Shown here: piece after piece, positions 33,623-41,837 of the stretch
How the letters are laid out: each line of letters starts with the position of its first letter
Numbering within the stretch: the first letter of the stretch is position 1
Assembly (NCBI RefSeq): GCF_002257695.2
Contig: NZ_CP155571.1
DNA length: 64,000 nucleotides
Direction: 5' to 3' (one strand)
Source of the DNA: Sporomusa acidovorans
Lineage (GTDB): Bacteria > Bacillota > Negativicutes > Sporomusales > Sporomusaceae
Notes under the pieces: model-generated
The model's input: the letters and a program-made list of their open reading frames with translations, nothing else
What the model was told of the DNA's origin: nothing
The model's database searches: none
Made by a program: the position numbers and the translations under genes

Positions 33623-35584
33623 ATGGTTCAAGAAGCAAGCGGCAAACAAATAAGAGAATTCCAGGCTGAAACTAAACAGTTACTGGATCTGATGGTTCAT
33701 TCAATTTATACAAACCGTGAGATTTTTCTGCGGGAACTTATTTCTAATGCTTCAGATGCTATTGATAAAATTCGCTTTGAAGCTCTGACTAATCATGAAC
33801 TGCTTGAGAATAATTCAGATTTTGAAATTTTTATTCTTCCTGATGAAAAGACCAACACGCTCACTATCTCTGACAATGGTATGGGTATGACTTATGACGA
33901 AGTTGTAGAAAATATCGGCACAATCGCTAAGTCAGGCACCAAAGCTTTTCTTGATAAACTAAAGACTGCCGGTTCTGTGGCCGATACGGAATTAATCGGC
34001 CAGTTCGGCGTTGGCTTCTATTCGGCTTTCATGGTTGCTGAAAAGGTGACACTGCTTACCCGTGCTCCCGGACAATCAAAAGGTATTAAATGGGAATCAA
34101 ACGGTGACGGTACTTATACAATTGAAGAATGTGACAAAGACGCACGGGGCACTACGATTATTTTGAACCTTAAAGAAGAATACCGTTCTTCCGAACATCC
34201 TGAGGAAAATTTTCTTAACCGGTATATTCTGCAAAATTTAGTAAAAAAATATTCCGACTATATCCGTTATCCAATCAAAATGAACTTTATAAAAGATGAA
34301 AAACCACTGGACGCTGAGGGGAAAGTAATTGAAGATGCTCCAGCTACTCAGACAGTCGAGGTTCGTACCCTTAATTCCATGGCTCCCCTTTGGACTAAAA
34401 ATAAAAATGATATTACCCAGGAAGAATATCATCAGTTATACAAAAATCTCTTTCACGACTGGGAAGACCCTTTAGAAATTATTCATTCCAAAGTGGAGGG
34501 CGTAGTAGAATATACAAGCCTCCTCTACCTTCCCGCTCATGCGCCTTTTGATTTTTATCAAAAAGAGTCAATGACCGGTATCCGCCTCTATTCAAAGAAT
34601 GTGTTTATTATGGATAATTGCCAGGAATTGTTGCCGGATTATTTACGCTTTGTTCGCGGTTTAGTCGATTCACCTGATTTTTCTCTTAATATATCCCGCG
34701 AATTACTGCAACAAAGCCAGCAATTAAAGCGGGTTGGTAAAAATCTTGAAAAAAGCATTCTAAAAACCCTGGAAAATATGCTAAGCAAAGATCGTCCTAA
34801 ATATGAGAAATTCTGGCAAGAATATGGAAGAGCCATTAAAACCGGAATCTATTCTGATTTTCAAAATCGAGATAAACTAAAAGATTTATTGTTATTCGCT
34901 TCTTCCAACTCCCCTGAAGGATTAACCACTTTGGAAGCTTATACGGAGCGTATGCCGGAAAATCAAAAAGTGATTTACTATGCAACAGGTAAAGATCGTT
35001 CGGCAGTTGAACGCTTGCCACAAATGGAATTACTTCGTGAAAAAGGCATTGAAGTTCTGTATTTGTTTGATCGCGTTGACGAGTTTGCGATTGACGCCTT
35101 GCATGAATATAAAGAGAAAAAGTTTCAATCAGTCAGTCGCGGCAGCTTAGAACTTGATAACATTGAATCACCTGAGGATAAAAAAAATAAAGAAGAAAAA
35201 ACGAAAGAGAATGAACCTCTGATTAAGGCCATCAAGGATCAACTCAATGGCAAAGTAGCTGATGTTACAATCAGTAACCGTTTGAAGTCCAGCGCTGTAT
35301 GCTTGGTTAGCGACGATTCAGGTATTAGTCTTTCAATGGAACAGATTTTGTCTGAAATGAACAAAACTATGTATAAAGCTAAACGGATTCTAGAAATTAA
35401 TCCCGATCATGAAATATTTACGGTGTTAAAAAATTTATACCAAACTGATCCAACCTCCGAATCCTTTAAAGACTACTGTGATTTATTATACGGCCAGGCA
35501 TTATTAATGGAAGGAATAACTCCGGACGATCCCATTAGCTTCGCTAGTAAAGTGGCCCGCCTAATGGCTCGCAGCGCTCAATAA
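33623..35584 (+). CDS. htpG: HtpG (Hsp90) chaperone
   Basis: A 653-residue cytosolic ATP-dependent chaperone. Seen: the GHKL ATPase motifs NASDAIDKIRFEAL, DNGMGMTYDEV and GQFGVGFYSAFMVAEKV, then the middle and C-terminal dimerisation domains. ATG 33623 follows GGAGG by 5 nt; an in-frame ATG at 33593 lies just after the CIRCE element and lacks a Shine-Dalgarno. Single-gene unit with its own terminator. HrcA/CIRCE control differs from B. subtilis, where htpG is not in the HrcA regulon. Confidence 0.97.
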   Translation: MVQEASGKQIREFQAETKQLLDLMVHSIYTNREIFLRELISNASDAIDKIRFEALTNHELLENNSDFEIFILPDEKTNTLTISDNGMGMTYDEVVENIGTIAKSGTKAFLDKLKTAGSVADTELIGQFGVGFYSAFMVAEKVTLLTRAPGQSKGIKWESNGDGTYTIEECDKDARGTTIILNLKEEYRSSEHPEENFLNRYILQNLVKKYSDYIRYPIKMNFIKDEKPLDAEGKVIEDAPATQTVEVRTLNSMAPLWTKNKNDITQEEYHQLYKNLFHDWEDPLEIIHSKVEGVVEYTSLLYLPAHAPFDFYQKESMTGIRLYSKNVFIMDNCQELLPDYLRFVRGLVDSPDFSLNISRELLQQSQQLKRVGKNLEKSILKTLENMLSKDRPKYEKFWQEYGRAIKTGIYSDFQNRDKLKDLLLFASSNSPEGLTTLEAYTERMPENQKVIYYATGKDRSAVERLPQMELLREKGIEVLYLFDRVDEFAIDALHEYKEKKFQSVSRGSLELDNIESPEDKKNKEEKTKENEPLIKAIKDQLNGKVADVTISNRLKSSAVCLVSDDSGISLSMEQILSEMNKTMYKAKRILEINPDHEIFTVLKNLYQTDPTSESFKDYCDLLYGQALLMEGITPDDPISFASKVARLMARSAQ

Positions 35585-35586
35585 CA

Positions 35587-35618
35587 ACAAGCGCCTATCA
35601 TTGTTGGTAGGCGCTTGT
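35587..35618 (+). terminator. Terminator after htpG
   Basis: 11-bp perfect stem (35587-35597 with 35608-35618), 10-nt loop, followed by TATTTACT. It begins 2 nt past the stop codon. Confidence 0.85.
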
Positions 35619-35649
35619 ATTTACTATTGAAGAAATATGGGGAGGAAGC

Positions 35650-37890
35650 ATGAATAAGCAGGAACAACAATTTGAAATTGCCAGACTGGCGGAAACACGG
35701 CAAGAGATAGAAGCACAAATTAAAATGAGCGAGCAAACGTCCTCCAACCACCAGCATTCTCTCCACTCTACCCTGAAAGAATATTGGAAGTCAGGCGCTG
35801 GCAGCTCGATAGACGAGGCACAATTTATCGAGACGATGAACCGGCAGCGTTTACTATCTTCTCATCTTAACCAGACTTCAGACCGATTGCGGAAAATGCT
35901 AAATTCCCCATATTTTGGCCGTATTGATTTTACTGAGGCTGGCTATAGCAAAACGGAAAAAATCTATATTGGAATTGGCAATCTAGGTAACAGTATTAGT
36001 GGCGATTTTATGGTTTATGACTGGCGTGCGCCGGTATCAAGTATGTTTTATGATTATGGACGGGGTCAAGCCGCTTATCGTTGTCCTGCGGGAACAATAT
36101 CAGGTACAATTTCGCTTAAACGTCAATATAAAATTGTTAACGCTCATATCGAATATATGTTTGATTCCGATTTGAAAATTGATGATGAAATTCTGCAACA
36201 ACTATTAGGGAAAAGTGCTGACGATAAGATGCATACCATTGTTAACAGTATACAGCATGAACAAAACCAAGTAATTCGTGATCAGACCCATAAAATTTTA
36301 TTTGTTGAGGGCCCGGCAGGATGCGGTAAAACATCGGTAGCTCTGCATCGAATCGCCTTTTTGTTGTATCATGAGCGTCAAAAGTTAACAGCAAGGAATG
36401 TACTGATTCTTTCACCTAATCATATATTTAGCGATTACATCTCCAATGTTTTACCTGAAATTGGCGAAGAAAATGTAGTGCAAATGACGTTTCAGGATTA
36501 TGTGACTCAATCCATTACCAATCATTCGCTGCAGACTGAAACGCGTAAGAATTATTTTGAAAAAATGCTGTCGGCTCACCCCAACAAGGTGCGGGCATCT
36601 GCCATAAAATTTAAATCGTCAAAAGAGTTCAGGGAGGCTTTGATAAAATATCTTAACTGGCTTGCATCAGACTGGATAAATACACATCCGGCTATCATAA
36701 TCCGCGGAAAAACTTTTTTTCGTCAAGATGAATGGCGGCATTATTATACGGATAGTTTTAGCAAGATGCCGCCTGCTCTCCGCTTAGAAAAAATAAGAAT
36801 CATTATTCAAAACCGCATGCGCGACTTTGTTCATACTATTCGCGAGGAAAAAGCAAGAGAGATTTCTGACCGTGGTGAGGAAATCAATGAAAAGGTAATA
36901 AAAGCATTGGCTAGGATTCAAGCAAGGGATGAATTAAAACCAATTACCGATAAAATTGAGAAACTAACTACATTAGACGCCGAAGTTGAGTATAAAAACT
37001 TATTTACGGATAATAGACTATTTCAAAAAACCGGAATTTCTCTTCCAGTTGAATGGGGGTTAATCAAAAAGCGAACATGTAAGTCTCTAAATAATAGATG
37101 GCTACCCTATGAGGATATCGGACCATTTTTGTATTTCCAGGGTGTATTGCATGGTTTTGCAATTAATACTGCTATTAAGCATGTCGTAATTGACGAAGCA
37201 CAGGATTATACCGCTTTTCAATATCAAATTCTTGCTCACATGTTCCCTAACAGTTCTTGGACGATTGTTGGTGATCCTATGCAAGCCGTGCAGCCATTTT
37301 TAACATCCTCCTCTTTTGTCGAAGCCGGCCAAATACTTAATAACCTAGAAACGCCACTGTTTTTCCGCTTGCACAAAAGTTATCGTTCAACAAAGGAAAT
37401 ACAGGCTTTTTGTCAAGCACTGCTGCCAGATATATCGACAGGACAATCGATTAACCGCCCTGGTTCGCTGCCTGTTGTTAGTCATGTAAATCCATTGAAA
37501 TTAGATGCAGTGCTTGCTCGTGCTATAAATTCTTTTTTTTACCAAGGATGGCATTCTGTTGCCATAATTACAAAGAACGCTTCAGAAGCTGAAACCGTAT
37601 ATCGTAAGCTTATAAAATCCGTTAGCCCTAACCTTGTCATTGAAGAGAATGATAAGTTTCATCATGGTGTCGTTGTCATTCCTTCTTATTTGGCTAAAGG
37701 ATTAGAATTTGATGCTGTATTAGTGTTTAATGCCAACGCTCAGAATTACTATCAAAAATCTGATCGCCACATACTTTATACTATCTGCACCCGGGCACTA
37801 CATCGTCTGCATCTCTTTTATACAGATAATCCTTCCCCTTTTTTAGAACAGGTTTGTAAAAATCTATATGAAACAGTTAATACCTTATAA
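35650..37890 (+). CDS. helD: HelD-like UvrD/Rep-family ATPase (RNA polymerase recycling)
   Basis: A 746-residue superfamily 1 helicase-like ATPase. Seen: an N-terminal coiled coil (about 1-95), Walker A in VEGPAGCGKTSVALHRIAFLLYH (about residue 220), Walker B/DExx in HVVIDEAQDYTAFQ, VGDPMQAVQ and the C-terminal helicase motifs around TRALHRLHLFY. The N-terminal arm and the YDWRAPVSSMFYDY segment are typical of HelD, which removes stalled RNA polymerase from DNA and helps recycle it. ATG 35650 follows GGGAGGAAGC. It ends in a terminator shared with the convergent hsmA gene. Confidence 0.9.
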   Translation: MNKQEQQFEIARLAETRQEIEAQIKMSEQTSSNHQHSLHSTLKEYWKSGAGSSIDEAQFIETMNRQRLLSSHLNQTSDRLRKMLNSPYFGRIDFTEAGYSKTEKIYIGIGNLGNSISGDFMVYDWRAPVSSMFYDYGRGQAAYRCPAGTISGTISLKRQYKIVNAHIEYMFDSDLKIDDEILQQLLGKSADDKMHTIVNSIQHEQNQVIRDQTHKILFVEGPAGCGKTSVALHRIAFLLYHERQKLTARNVLILSPNHIFSDYISNVLPEIGEENVVQMTFQDYVTQSITNHSLQTETRKNYFEKMLSAHPNKVRASAIKFKSSKEFREALIKYLNWLASDWINTHPAIIIRGKTFFRQDEWRHYYTDSFSKMPPALRLEKIRIIIQNRMRDFVHTIREEKAREISDRGEEINEKVIKALARIQARDELKPITDKIEKLTTLDAEVEYKNLFTDNRLFQKTGISLPVEWGLIKKRTCKSLNNRWLPYEDIGPFLYFQGVLHGFAINTAIKHVVIDEAQDYTAFQYQILAHMFPNSSWTIVGDPMQAVQPFLTSSSFVEAGQILNNLETPLFFRLHKSYRSTKEIQAFCQALLPDISTGQSINRPGSLPVVSHVNPLKLDAVLARAINSFFYQGWHSVAIITKNASEAETVYRKLIKSVSPNLVIEENDKFHHGVVVIPSYLAKGLEFDAVLVFNANAQNYYQKSDRHILYTICTRALHRLHLFYTDNPSPFLEQVCKNLYETVNTL

Positions 37891-37931
37891 TATAATAAAT
37901 AGCTGCCTTCTGGCAGCTATTTATTATATTA
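37888..37931. terminator. Bidirectional terminator between helD and hsmA
   Basis: 20-bp perfect stem (37888-37907 with 37912-37931), 4-nt loop. It overlaps the helD stop on one side and the hsmA stop on the other. Confidence 0.92.
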
Positions 37932-38300
37932 TTGTGTTTTAAAAAAACTGAATATCAGCCCTGAGATCATAGGGATTAGCCAAATTAGCCATACGAAGAT
38001 ACTTAGTTTATGAAAATTTACTTTGAGATGATTATTGTCTGAGTGTAGTACATATGTTGCCCATATTGTGTGAACGAACATAAGAAGTATAGCCAATAAA
38101 CCAGTTAATCCATGAAAGTCTGCTTGAAATCTCCCTGCAATCTTGCTCATTGCGGTAGTACCGATACTATCAGAAGCTAAGCCCATCCAAAAAAACATTA
38201 CGTGCCACCATTTTAAAATGTTCTGAGTTTTTTCAGCCAATACAGCCAGAGTATAAAAAAGACCTGCTAAACTGATAAAACTAATTGCGATAATTAACAT
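37929..38300 (-). CDS. HsmA family (TIGR03987) membrane protein
   Basis: A 123-residue protein with four predicted membrane helices. Seen: ISFISLAGLFYTLAVLAEK, WHVMFFWMGLASDSIGTTAM, GLTGLLAILLMFVHTIWATYVL and FVWLIWLIPMISGLIF, which I match from memory to the TIGR03987/HsmA family. Function unknown; a link to heme or redox sensing has been proposed in other organisms, but nothing here tests it. It lies 139 bp downstream of the riboswitch-controlled 41-residue gene and could be reached by read-through. Confidence 0.75.
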   Translation of the reverse strand: MLIIAISFISLAGLFYTLAVLAEKTQNILKWWHVMFFWMGLASDSIGTTAMSKIAGRFQADFHGLTGLLAILLMFVHTIWATYVLHSDNNHLKVNFHKLSIFVWLIWLIPMISGLIFSFFKTQ

Positions 38301-38439
38301 TTACGAATCCCCCAGCATCTTTTACTAGCATATTATACTAAAATATTTTTTGTCTGAAATTCTGAATATTATTATAGCTAAAATTAAAATTTTTTTACTT
38401 CTATTTTACCAGCAATTAGCTTATTTTGCAGAAAAAACA

Positions 38440-38565
38440 TTATTTTTTTGACAATAACTCTTCTAATTCTTTTATAAATTGAGGTAATTCCTCCAACAAT
38501 TCTTTTAATTCCTCGTCAGTCAAATCAGGATAATTAAAATTACTATTATCAGCTGTATCCCCCAT
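38440..38565 (-). CDS. Small acidic protein (41 aa) under c-di-GMP riboswitch control
   Basis: A 41-residue ORF 25 nt downstream of the riboswitch terminator. It begins MGDTADNSNFNYPDLT and ends in an acidic amphipathic helix with Leu/Glu repeats (ELKELLEELP...ELEELLSKK). ATG 38565 follows GGGGGTG. It has no signal peptide or membrane helix. No family recognised. The position directly behind a riboswitch expression platform is the main evidence that it is translated; the helix suggests protein-protein binding. Confidence 0.6.
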   Translation of the reverse strand: MGDTADNSNFNYPDLTDEELKELLEELPQFIKELEELLSKK

Positions 38566-38589
38566 CCTAACACCCCCAAATTAATCAAT

Positions 38590-38629
38590 AAAAAATTGCC
38601 AGATTACACAATTAGTGCAACCTGGCAAT
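38590..38629 (-). terminator. Expression-platform terminator of c-di-GMP riboswitch 1
   Basis: ATTGCCAG (rc of 38622-38629) pairs with CTGGCAAT (rc of 38595-38602), followed by T6. The inner stem uses TTGC of the aptamer 3' end, so terminator and aptamer closing stem exclude each other. Confidence 0.82.
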
Positions 38630-38695
38630 CATAGATTTTTTCATCGTTAGACCCACGGCTTTGCGTCCCTTCCTTTCAGAAGGTTTGCTTAAATT
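38612..38695 (-). ncRNA. Cyclic di-GMP-I riboswitch 1 (GEMM)
   Basis: Read on the minus strand: GCAAACC, a GAAA-capped stem (CCTTC...GAAGG), the near-invariant GGGACGCAAAGCC, GGGTCTA, a variable stem, CTATGAT and a closing GGTTGC. This is the c-di-GMP-I aptamer. The GAAA tetraloop and a receptor-side arm are both present. Because the downstream terminator consumes the aptamer closing strand, ligand binding should prevent termination (ON switch; inference). It drives the 41-residue gene at 38440-38565, perhaps with hsmA further on. Confidence 0.92.
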
Positions 38696-38732
38696 TATTT
38701 AGTTTTGATAGTATTATTGGGCAATAAGGGAA

Positions 38733-38742
38733 AAAATCCTGC
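38733..38742 (-). promoter_or_regulatory. GCAGGATTTT box upstream of riboswitch 1 (sigma-H-like -35?)
   Basis: Lies 44-45 nt upstream of the aptamer; an identical box occupies the same position before riboswitch 2. AGGAWWT resembles the -35 of sigma-H (Spo0H) promoters; a candidate -10 (AATAAT) follows after about 14 bp. Confidence 0.4.
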
Positions 38743-38806
38743 AGAAATAAATAAATTTTTTAATTTAAATATTTTTCAGCGCAATTTTCAAATTTATGTC
38801 AAATAT

Positions 38807-39226
38807 TTATTCCAAAGTATTTTCTGTTATTCTAAAATTGAGAATTTCAAATGCTTCTGCAACATTACGTGCAAACGATAAAGGATTATCTATCACTTCA
38901 AAATGAATATACATAAGACGCAATCTTTCAAAAAGCCAATGATTGTGTAATGCCGTAATAATTATGCCATTATCTCTTAAAACGTCTATAAAGGGGTTAA
39001 CTTCTCTTGGCAATATTACAGTTTCGCCCAGATTTAATGTCCTCCCCTGGTCGTCGGGAGACTCATAAGAGAACATTGCCGCTAATGTTAGCGGTGATGT
39101 TGATGTTCTGCCTAAAATAGTTACAGCAATATCTCGCATTCTTGAAACAACACAGGAACTTTCACTGGACATAATAATGGTACTACCCAAAATTCTGGCA
39201 AATTCCTGACAGGTATTATTGGGCAT
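38807..39226 (-). CDS. DUF1259 (LppY/LpqO-like) protein, single-domain
   Basis: A 139-residue cytosolic-looking protein with the DUF1259 pattern: CQEFARILGS at the start, LGETVILPREVNPFIDVLRDNGIIITALHNHWL in the middle, and MYIHFEVIDNPLSFARNVAEAFEIL at the end. Family proteins are usually secreted and carry two such repeats; this one has one copy and no signal peptide. The conserved ALHNHW-H pattern looks like a metal or ligand site, but no activity is known. It is transcribed towards riboswitch 1 and probably independent of it. Confidence 0.72.
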   Translation of the reverse strand: MPNNTCQEFARILGSTIIMSSESSCVVSRMRDIAVTILGRTSTSPLTLAAMFSYESPDDQGRTLNLGETVILPREVNPFIDVLRDNGIIITALHNHWLFERLRLMYIHFEVIDNPLSFARNVAEAFEILNFRITENTLE

Positions 39227-39352
39227 TCAAAATACCTCCTATCACAATTATGGAATGATCTCTATACCATCTTATGTATACCTAAGGCATATTGTTCGTA
39301 TTATTTAAGCTGTTTTCAGGCATGCCCTATTTTTCTTGGCGCACATTTTGAT

Positions 39353-39391
39353 AAATAAAAAACCGTATCGGCTTGATACGGTTTTTTATTT
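39353..39391 (-). terminator. Terminator overlapping the rpoZ stop
   Basis: Perfect stem of 16-17 bp (39353-39369 with 39375-39391) with A/T tracts giving T6 on the minus strand. Confidence 0.9.
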
Positions 39392-39596
39392 ATTTAATTC
39401 CATCCTTGGTTCTCTGATATTTTATTTTTCCTTGAACGATTTCTTCTAGTGCAATACTGACCGGTTTGGCCGATTTGGTTTCTACTAATATTTCACTACC
39501 CTCAATGATTTCCCGGGCTCGTTTTGCAGCTAAAACAGCTAAAGTATACTTACAGTCCACTTTTTGCAGCAAGTCTTCCAATATTGGATGATTCAT
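39390..39596 (-). CDS. rpoZ: RNA polymerase omega subunit
   Basis: A 68-residue omega: MNHPILEDLLQKVDCKYTLAV, then AAKRAREI and KPVSIALEEIVQGKI, the conserved omega helices. It binds beta-prime, aids polymerase assembly and in many bacteria forms a ppGpp site. ATG 39596 follows AAAAGGGG. It stands alone with its own terminator, not in the usual gmk-rpoZ context; because yicC is at the left edge of the window, a second rpoZ could exist there. Confidence 0.85.
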   Translation of the reverse strand: MNHPILEDLLQKVDCKYTLAVLAAKRAREIIEGSEILVETKSAKPVSIALEEIVQGKIKYQRTKDGIK

Positions 39597-39721
39597 TTTC
39601 ATTCCCCTTTTCATTACGTTTTTATTTTTATTGCCAATTTCACCACCTATTAAAATAAAAATAACCGGCCTCTTAGCAACGGCTTGTCAATTAACTAAAT
39701 ATTTACTTTAGCTAAATATTT

Positions 39722-39994
39722 TTATACATGCACAACTCTTGCATTTAATTCTGCTACTTTTGCATCATTGAACCTATCAACAGTTGATAAATATCCTGTT
39801 ATTCTCCGAGTCCGCGTAATTGGTGAGCGTTCTGTAGTTTTGACAACAACTTCTTGACCGTCAATAGTCAATTCTATTTTAGCAATTTTTTTACCTTTTT
39901 TCCCCCAGAGTTTTTGTTCTTCGGCTACGATATCTTGTAATTGAGATTCTACTATGCCCTCTTCAGCAATCACCTTTATTCCGTTAATTAACAT
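39722..39994 (-). CDS. Stand-alone NrdD-type glycyl-radical domain protein, 90 aa
   Basis: A 90-residue protein whose C-terminal part RTRRITGYLSTVDRFNDAK and AELNARVVHV matches the end of anaerobic ribonucleotide reductase NrdD (E. coli RRVCGYL...RPFNAGK...RVKHL, from memory). Gly67, in RITGYL, aligns with the NrdD glycyl-radical glycine and sits 23 residues from the C-terminus. The rest of NrdD (ATP cone, catalytic barrel, zinc cysteines) is absent; the first 60 residues are a small acidic/basic domain with no motif. ATG 39994 follows GGGAGGG. By analogy with GrcA/YfiD it may act as a spare radical domain; that is inference. Confidence 0.78.
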   Translation of the reverse strand: MLINGIKVIAEEGIVESQLQDIVAEEQKLWGKKGKKIAKIELTIDGQEVVVKTTERSPITRTRRITGYLSTVDRFNDAKVAELNARVVHV

Positions 39995-40367
39995 ATTATC
40001 CCTCCCTATAAAAATCATAGCACTTATAGCAATTGTTATAAAGGAAGATGACATGTCCAAAAAGAACTAAATGTCACTACATTTCTATCTAAATTCATAA
40101 GCGGGGGTTGTTTAATTTGACAATAGTCTTTATACACTAAATTTAAGGTTGACAAAATAAATGTGAAAAATAGCTAAACATTCATCTCATCAAAAAAACC
40201 TTCTTTCGCATTCTAGAGAAGAAGGTTTCTTGGTATACAAACTGATAGAGCTAAAAATGCAGAAAGCAAATCGAGTTCATCTGCCCAATGTTTTAAATGC
40301 TGACATTTATTAGCACCTCACTCTAAATAGCACTCTTTTTAGCTTTTTAGACACTCTTTAAAAAGTA
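39995..40367. other. Gap with one terminator, no gene seen
   Basis: About 370 bp, AT-rich. It holds the minus-strand terminator of the 55-residue gene (40192-40228) and presumably the promoter of the glycyl-radical protein. No convincing ORF. Confidence 0.5.
40192..40228 (-). terminator. Terminator after the 55-residue gene
   Basis: AAACCTTCTT/AAGAAGGTTT stem (40196-40205 with 40219-40228) and seven T on the minus strand. Confidence 0.8.
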
Positions 40368-40535
40368 CTAAAGGGAATATTTTGACATATATCTTTCTAA
40401 AGCTTGATATATTGAGATTTCTTCACCGTTTATTTGCCTGGGATATGGCTTAGCGTGATTAGAAGTCCTCCCTTTAGTCGGAGTATATTGACATTTCTTT
40501 TTTAGTATAGTGCATTGACTTATCTGTGTTTTCAT
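40368..40535 (-). CDS. Small basic protein of unknown function, 55 aa
   Basis: Begins MKTQISQCTILKKKCQYTP and ends SIYQALERYMSKYSL; net basic, two cysteines, no membrane segment. ATG 40535 follows GGGAGG by 7 nt. The strong Shine-Dalgarno and a downstream terminator support expression. No family recognised. Confidence 0.55.
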   Translation of the reverse strand: MKTQISQCTILKKKCQYTPTKGRTSNHAKPYPRQINGEEISIYQALERYMSKYSL

Positions 40536-40665
40536 AAATTTTCCTCCCGACTTATTATATATTTCTTTTTTTTTCGACAAAATCCTTTAAATTTAATAAA
40601 AACTACAACAAGAGATTTTACTTGCGCTTCATTAAATATAGCAATTAATTAGTTGACAATATAAC

Positions 40666-40691
40666 AAAAAACCCCCTGGCGCATGCCAGGA
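40666..40691 (-). terminator. Terminator after the 34-residue gene
   Basis: CCTGGC/GCCAGG stem (40675-40680 with 40685-40690), 4-nt loop, T6 on the minus strand. Confidence 0.75.
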
Positions 40692-40745
40692 GATAAAGTA
40701 ATCCATTCTACAAGTTACAACTAATCGATTGCAGTTTGCCAGAAG

Positions 40746-40850
40746 TTATTCAGATTTTAAAGTGCTAGCTGGTTCTTTATGAGCAGCAGCTTTTTTTTCA
40801 GCAATTCTCCTAAGTTGCTTCTTCTTATTCTTAGGGCTTTTATCTCCCAT
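40746..40850 (-). CDS. Small highly basic protein, 34 aa
   Basis: Begins MGDKSPKNKKKQLRRIAEKK and ends AAAHKEPASTLKSE; about one third Lys/Arg in the first 20 residues. ATG 40850 follows AAGGAG by 9 nt, and a terminator lies about 60 nt past the stop. The basic helix suggests nucleic-acid or ribosome binding, without proof. It is too short for standard ORF calling. Confidence 0.55.
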   Translation of the reverse strand: MGDKSPKNKKKQLRRIAEKKAAAHKEPASTLKSE

Positions 40851-41450
40851 TGCAAACATCTCCTTTTGTATTTATTATAGCACTTTTTGCTGAATAGTTT
40901 ATTTTAGTAACAGTGCCCGTCTGCTTATATCTAAGCAAAAAGAAAGTTAAGAACCTATGTAATTTGCAGTTTACCCTAATATCTTCCGAATCGACCCAGT
41001 TTCTTTTTTTTTCAAAATAATTGATATAAATACCGTCAAACTATAAATTGTTTTAGGAAAATAAATTAATTCGTTTGATGATACTGATGTGATAAATTCC
41101 AGTTAAGATGACTGCAACTAACCCGTAATTAACGAGCATAAACTTCTTCCCGCTTCCTCTTTCATGACGTTTTCCCTATGCAGCCGTCCTCCATCGTGCC
41201 GTCACTGACGTAATGAGCCTGATAATCATGCCAATCATGGTTATGTACCTATATGAAAATGCGCAACTGTTACAGCAAATTAACCGAAATACATGATACC
41301 GGCCGTAGTATAAATAATCAGCTTTTTGACCAAACTGTTCATAACTGGAAAGCTGCACCGCTAAAAAATACTGAAGCACTGCCAAAAATATGTTTCTCAC
41401 TACAATATAAATTAATTGTTATTCTGTATCAGGCTCCTATTTCAGCCGAT
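40851..41450. other. 600-bp gap without a supported gene
   Basis: AT-rich. Two overlapping ORFs of about 70 codons on opposite strands have no Shine-Dalgarno and atypical composition, and I do not accept either. No strong hairpin seen. Confidence 0.45.
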
Positions 41451-41675
41451 TCACCTCGATAGCATATGATAAACCTTACCAGGGAGCCAACCGATGTTAT
41501 GTAATACATAGGATAATACCAAATGCTCTTGCCTCCGAGCCCTACATCCATGAGCAGCTATGACTAAGCCGCACTGTTTGCATCTTGTAAAATATCTTTT
41601 TTCTTTAACTCCGGCCGGTGTCACATCCACATTTTCAAAAAATTTACTTCCGCAGGAACATCTATTCAGAGCCAT
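41451..41675 (-). CDS. Zinc-ribbon-like small protein (74 aa) under c-di-GMP riboswitch 2
   Basis: Begins MALNRCSCGSKFF; cysteines at 6, 8, 32 and 35 (CSC ... CKQCG) suit one zinc ribbon. The C-terminal half is hydrophobic and aromatic (SYVLHNIGWLPGKVYHMLSR). ATG 41675 follows AAGGTGAATGAA, about 20 nt downstream of the riboswitch terminator. Function unknown; a small adaptor or regulator is plausible. No similarity to the 41-residue protein behind riboswitch 1. Confidence 0.68.
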   Translation of the reverse strand: MALNRCSCGSKFFENVDVTPAGVKEKRYFTRCKQCGLVIAAHGCRARRQEHLVLSYVLHNIGWLPGKVYHMLSR

Positions 41676-41694
41676 TTCATTCACCTTCTTTTCT

Positions 41695-41735
41695 AAAATA
41701 AAATAGCCAGATTGCTTTTTATGCAACCTGGCTAT
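41695..41735 (-). terminator. Expression-platform terminator of c-di-GMP riboswitch 2
   Basis: ATAGCCAG (rc of 41728-41735) pairs with CTGGCTAT (rc of 41703-41710), extended by TTGC/GCAA, then TTTATTTT. It shares TTGC with the aptamer closing stem, as in riboswitch 1. Confidence 0.82.
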
Positions 41736-41795
41736 CATAGATGATTACATCTTTAGACCCATGGCTTTGCGTCCCTTCCTTTCGGAAGGTTTGCC
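41723..41795 (-). ncRNA. Cyclic di-GMP-I riboswitch 2 (GEMM)
   Basis: Same architecture as riboswitch 1: GGCAAACC, a GAAA-capped stem, GGGACGCAAAGCC, GGGTCTA, variable stem, CTATGATAGCC and GGTTGC. The conserved core is nearly identical to copy 1, whereas the variable stem differs. It precedes the 74-residue zinc-ribbon gene; predicted ON switch for the same reason as copy 1. Confidence 0.93.
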
Positions 41796-41837
41796 AATTT
41801 AATTTTTTAATAATGATACTATTATACATCAGTCTCC

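Noticed and set aside
41176..41462. Overlapping ORFs of 74 (minus) and 69 (plus) codons
   Set aside because: No Shine-Dalgarno, unconvincing composition, mutually overlapping on opposite strands; no terminator pairing with either.
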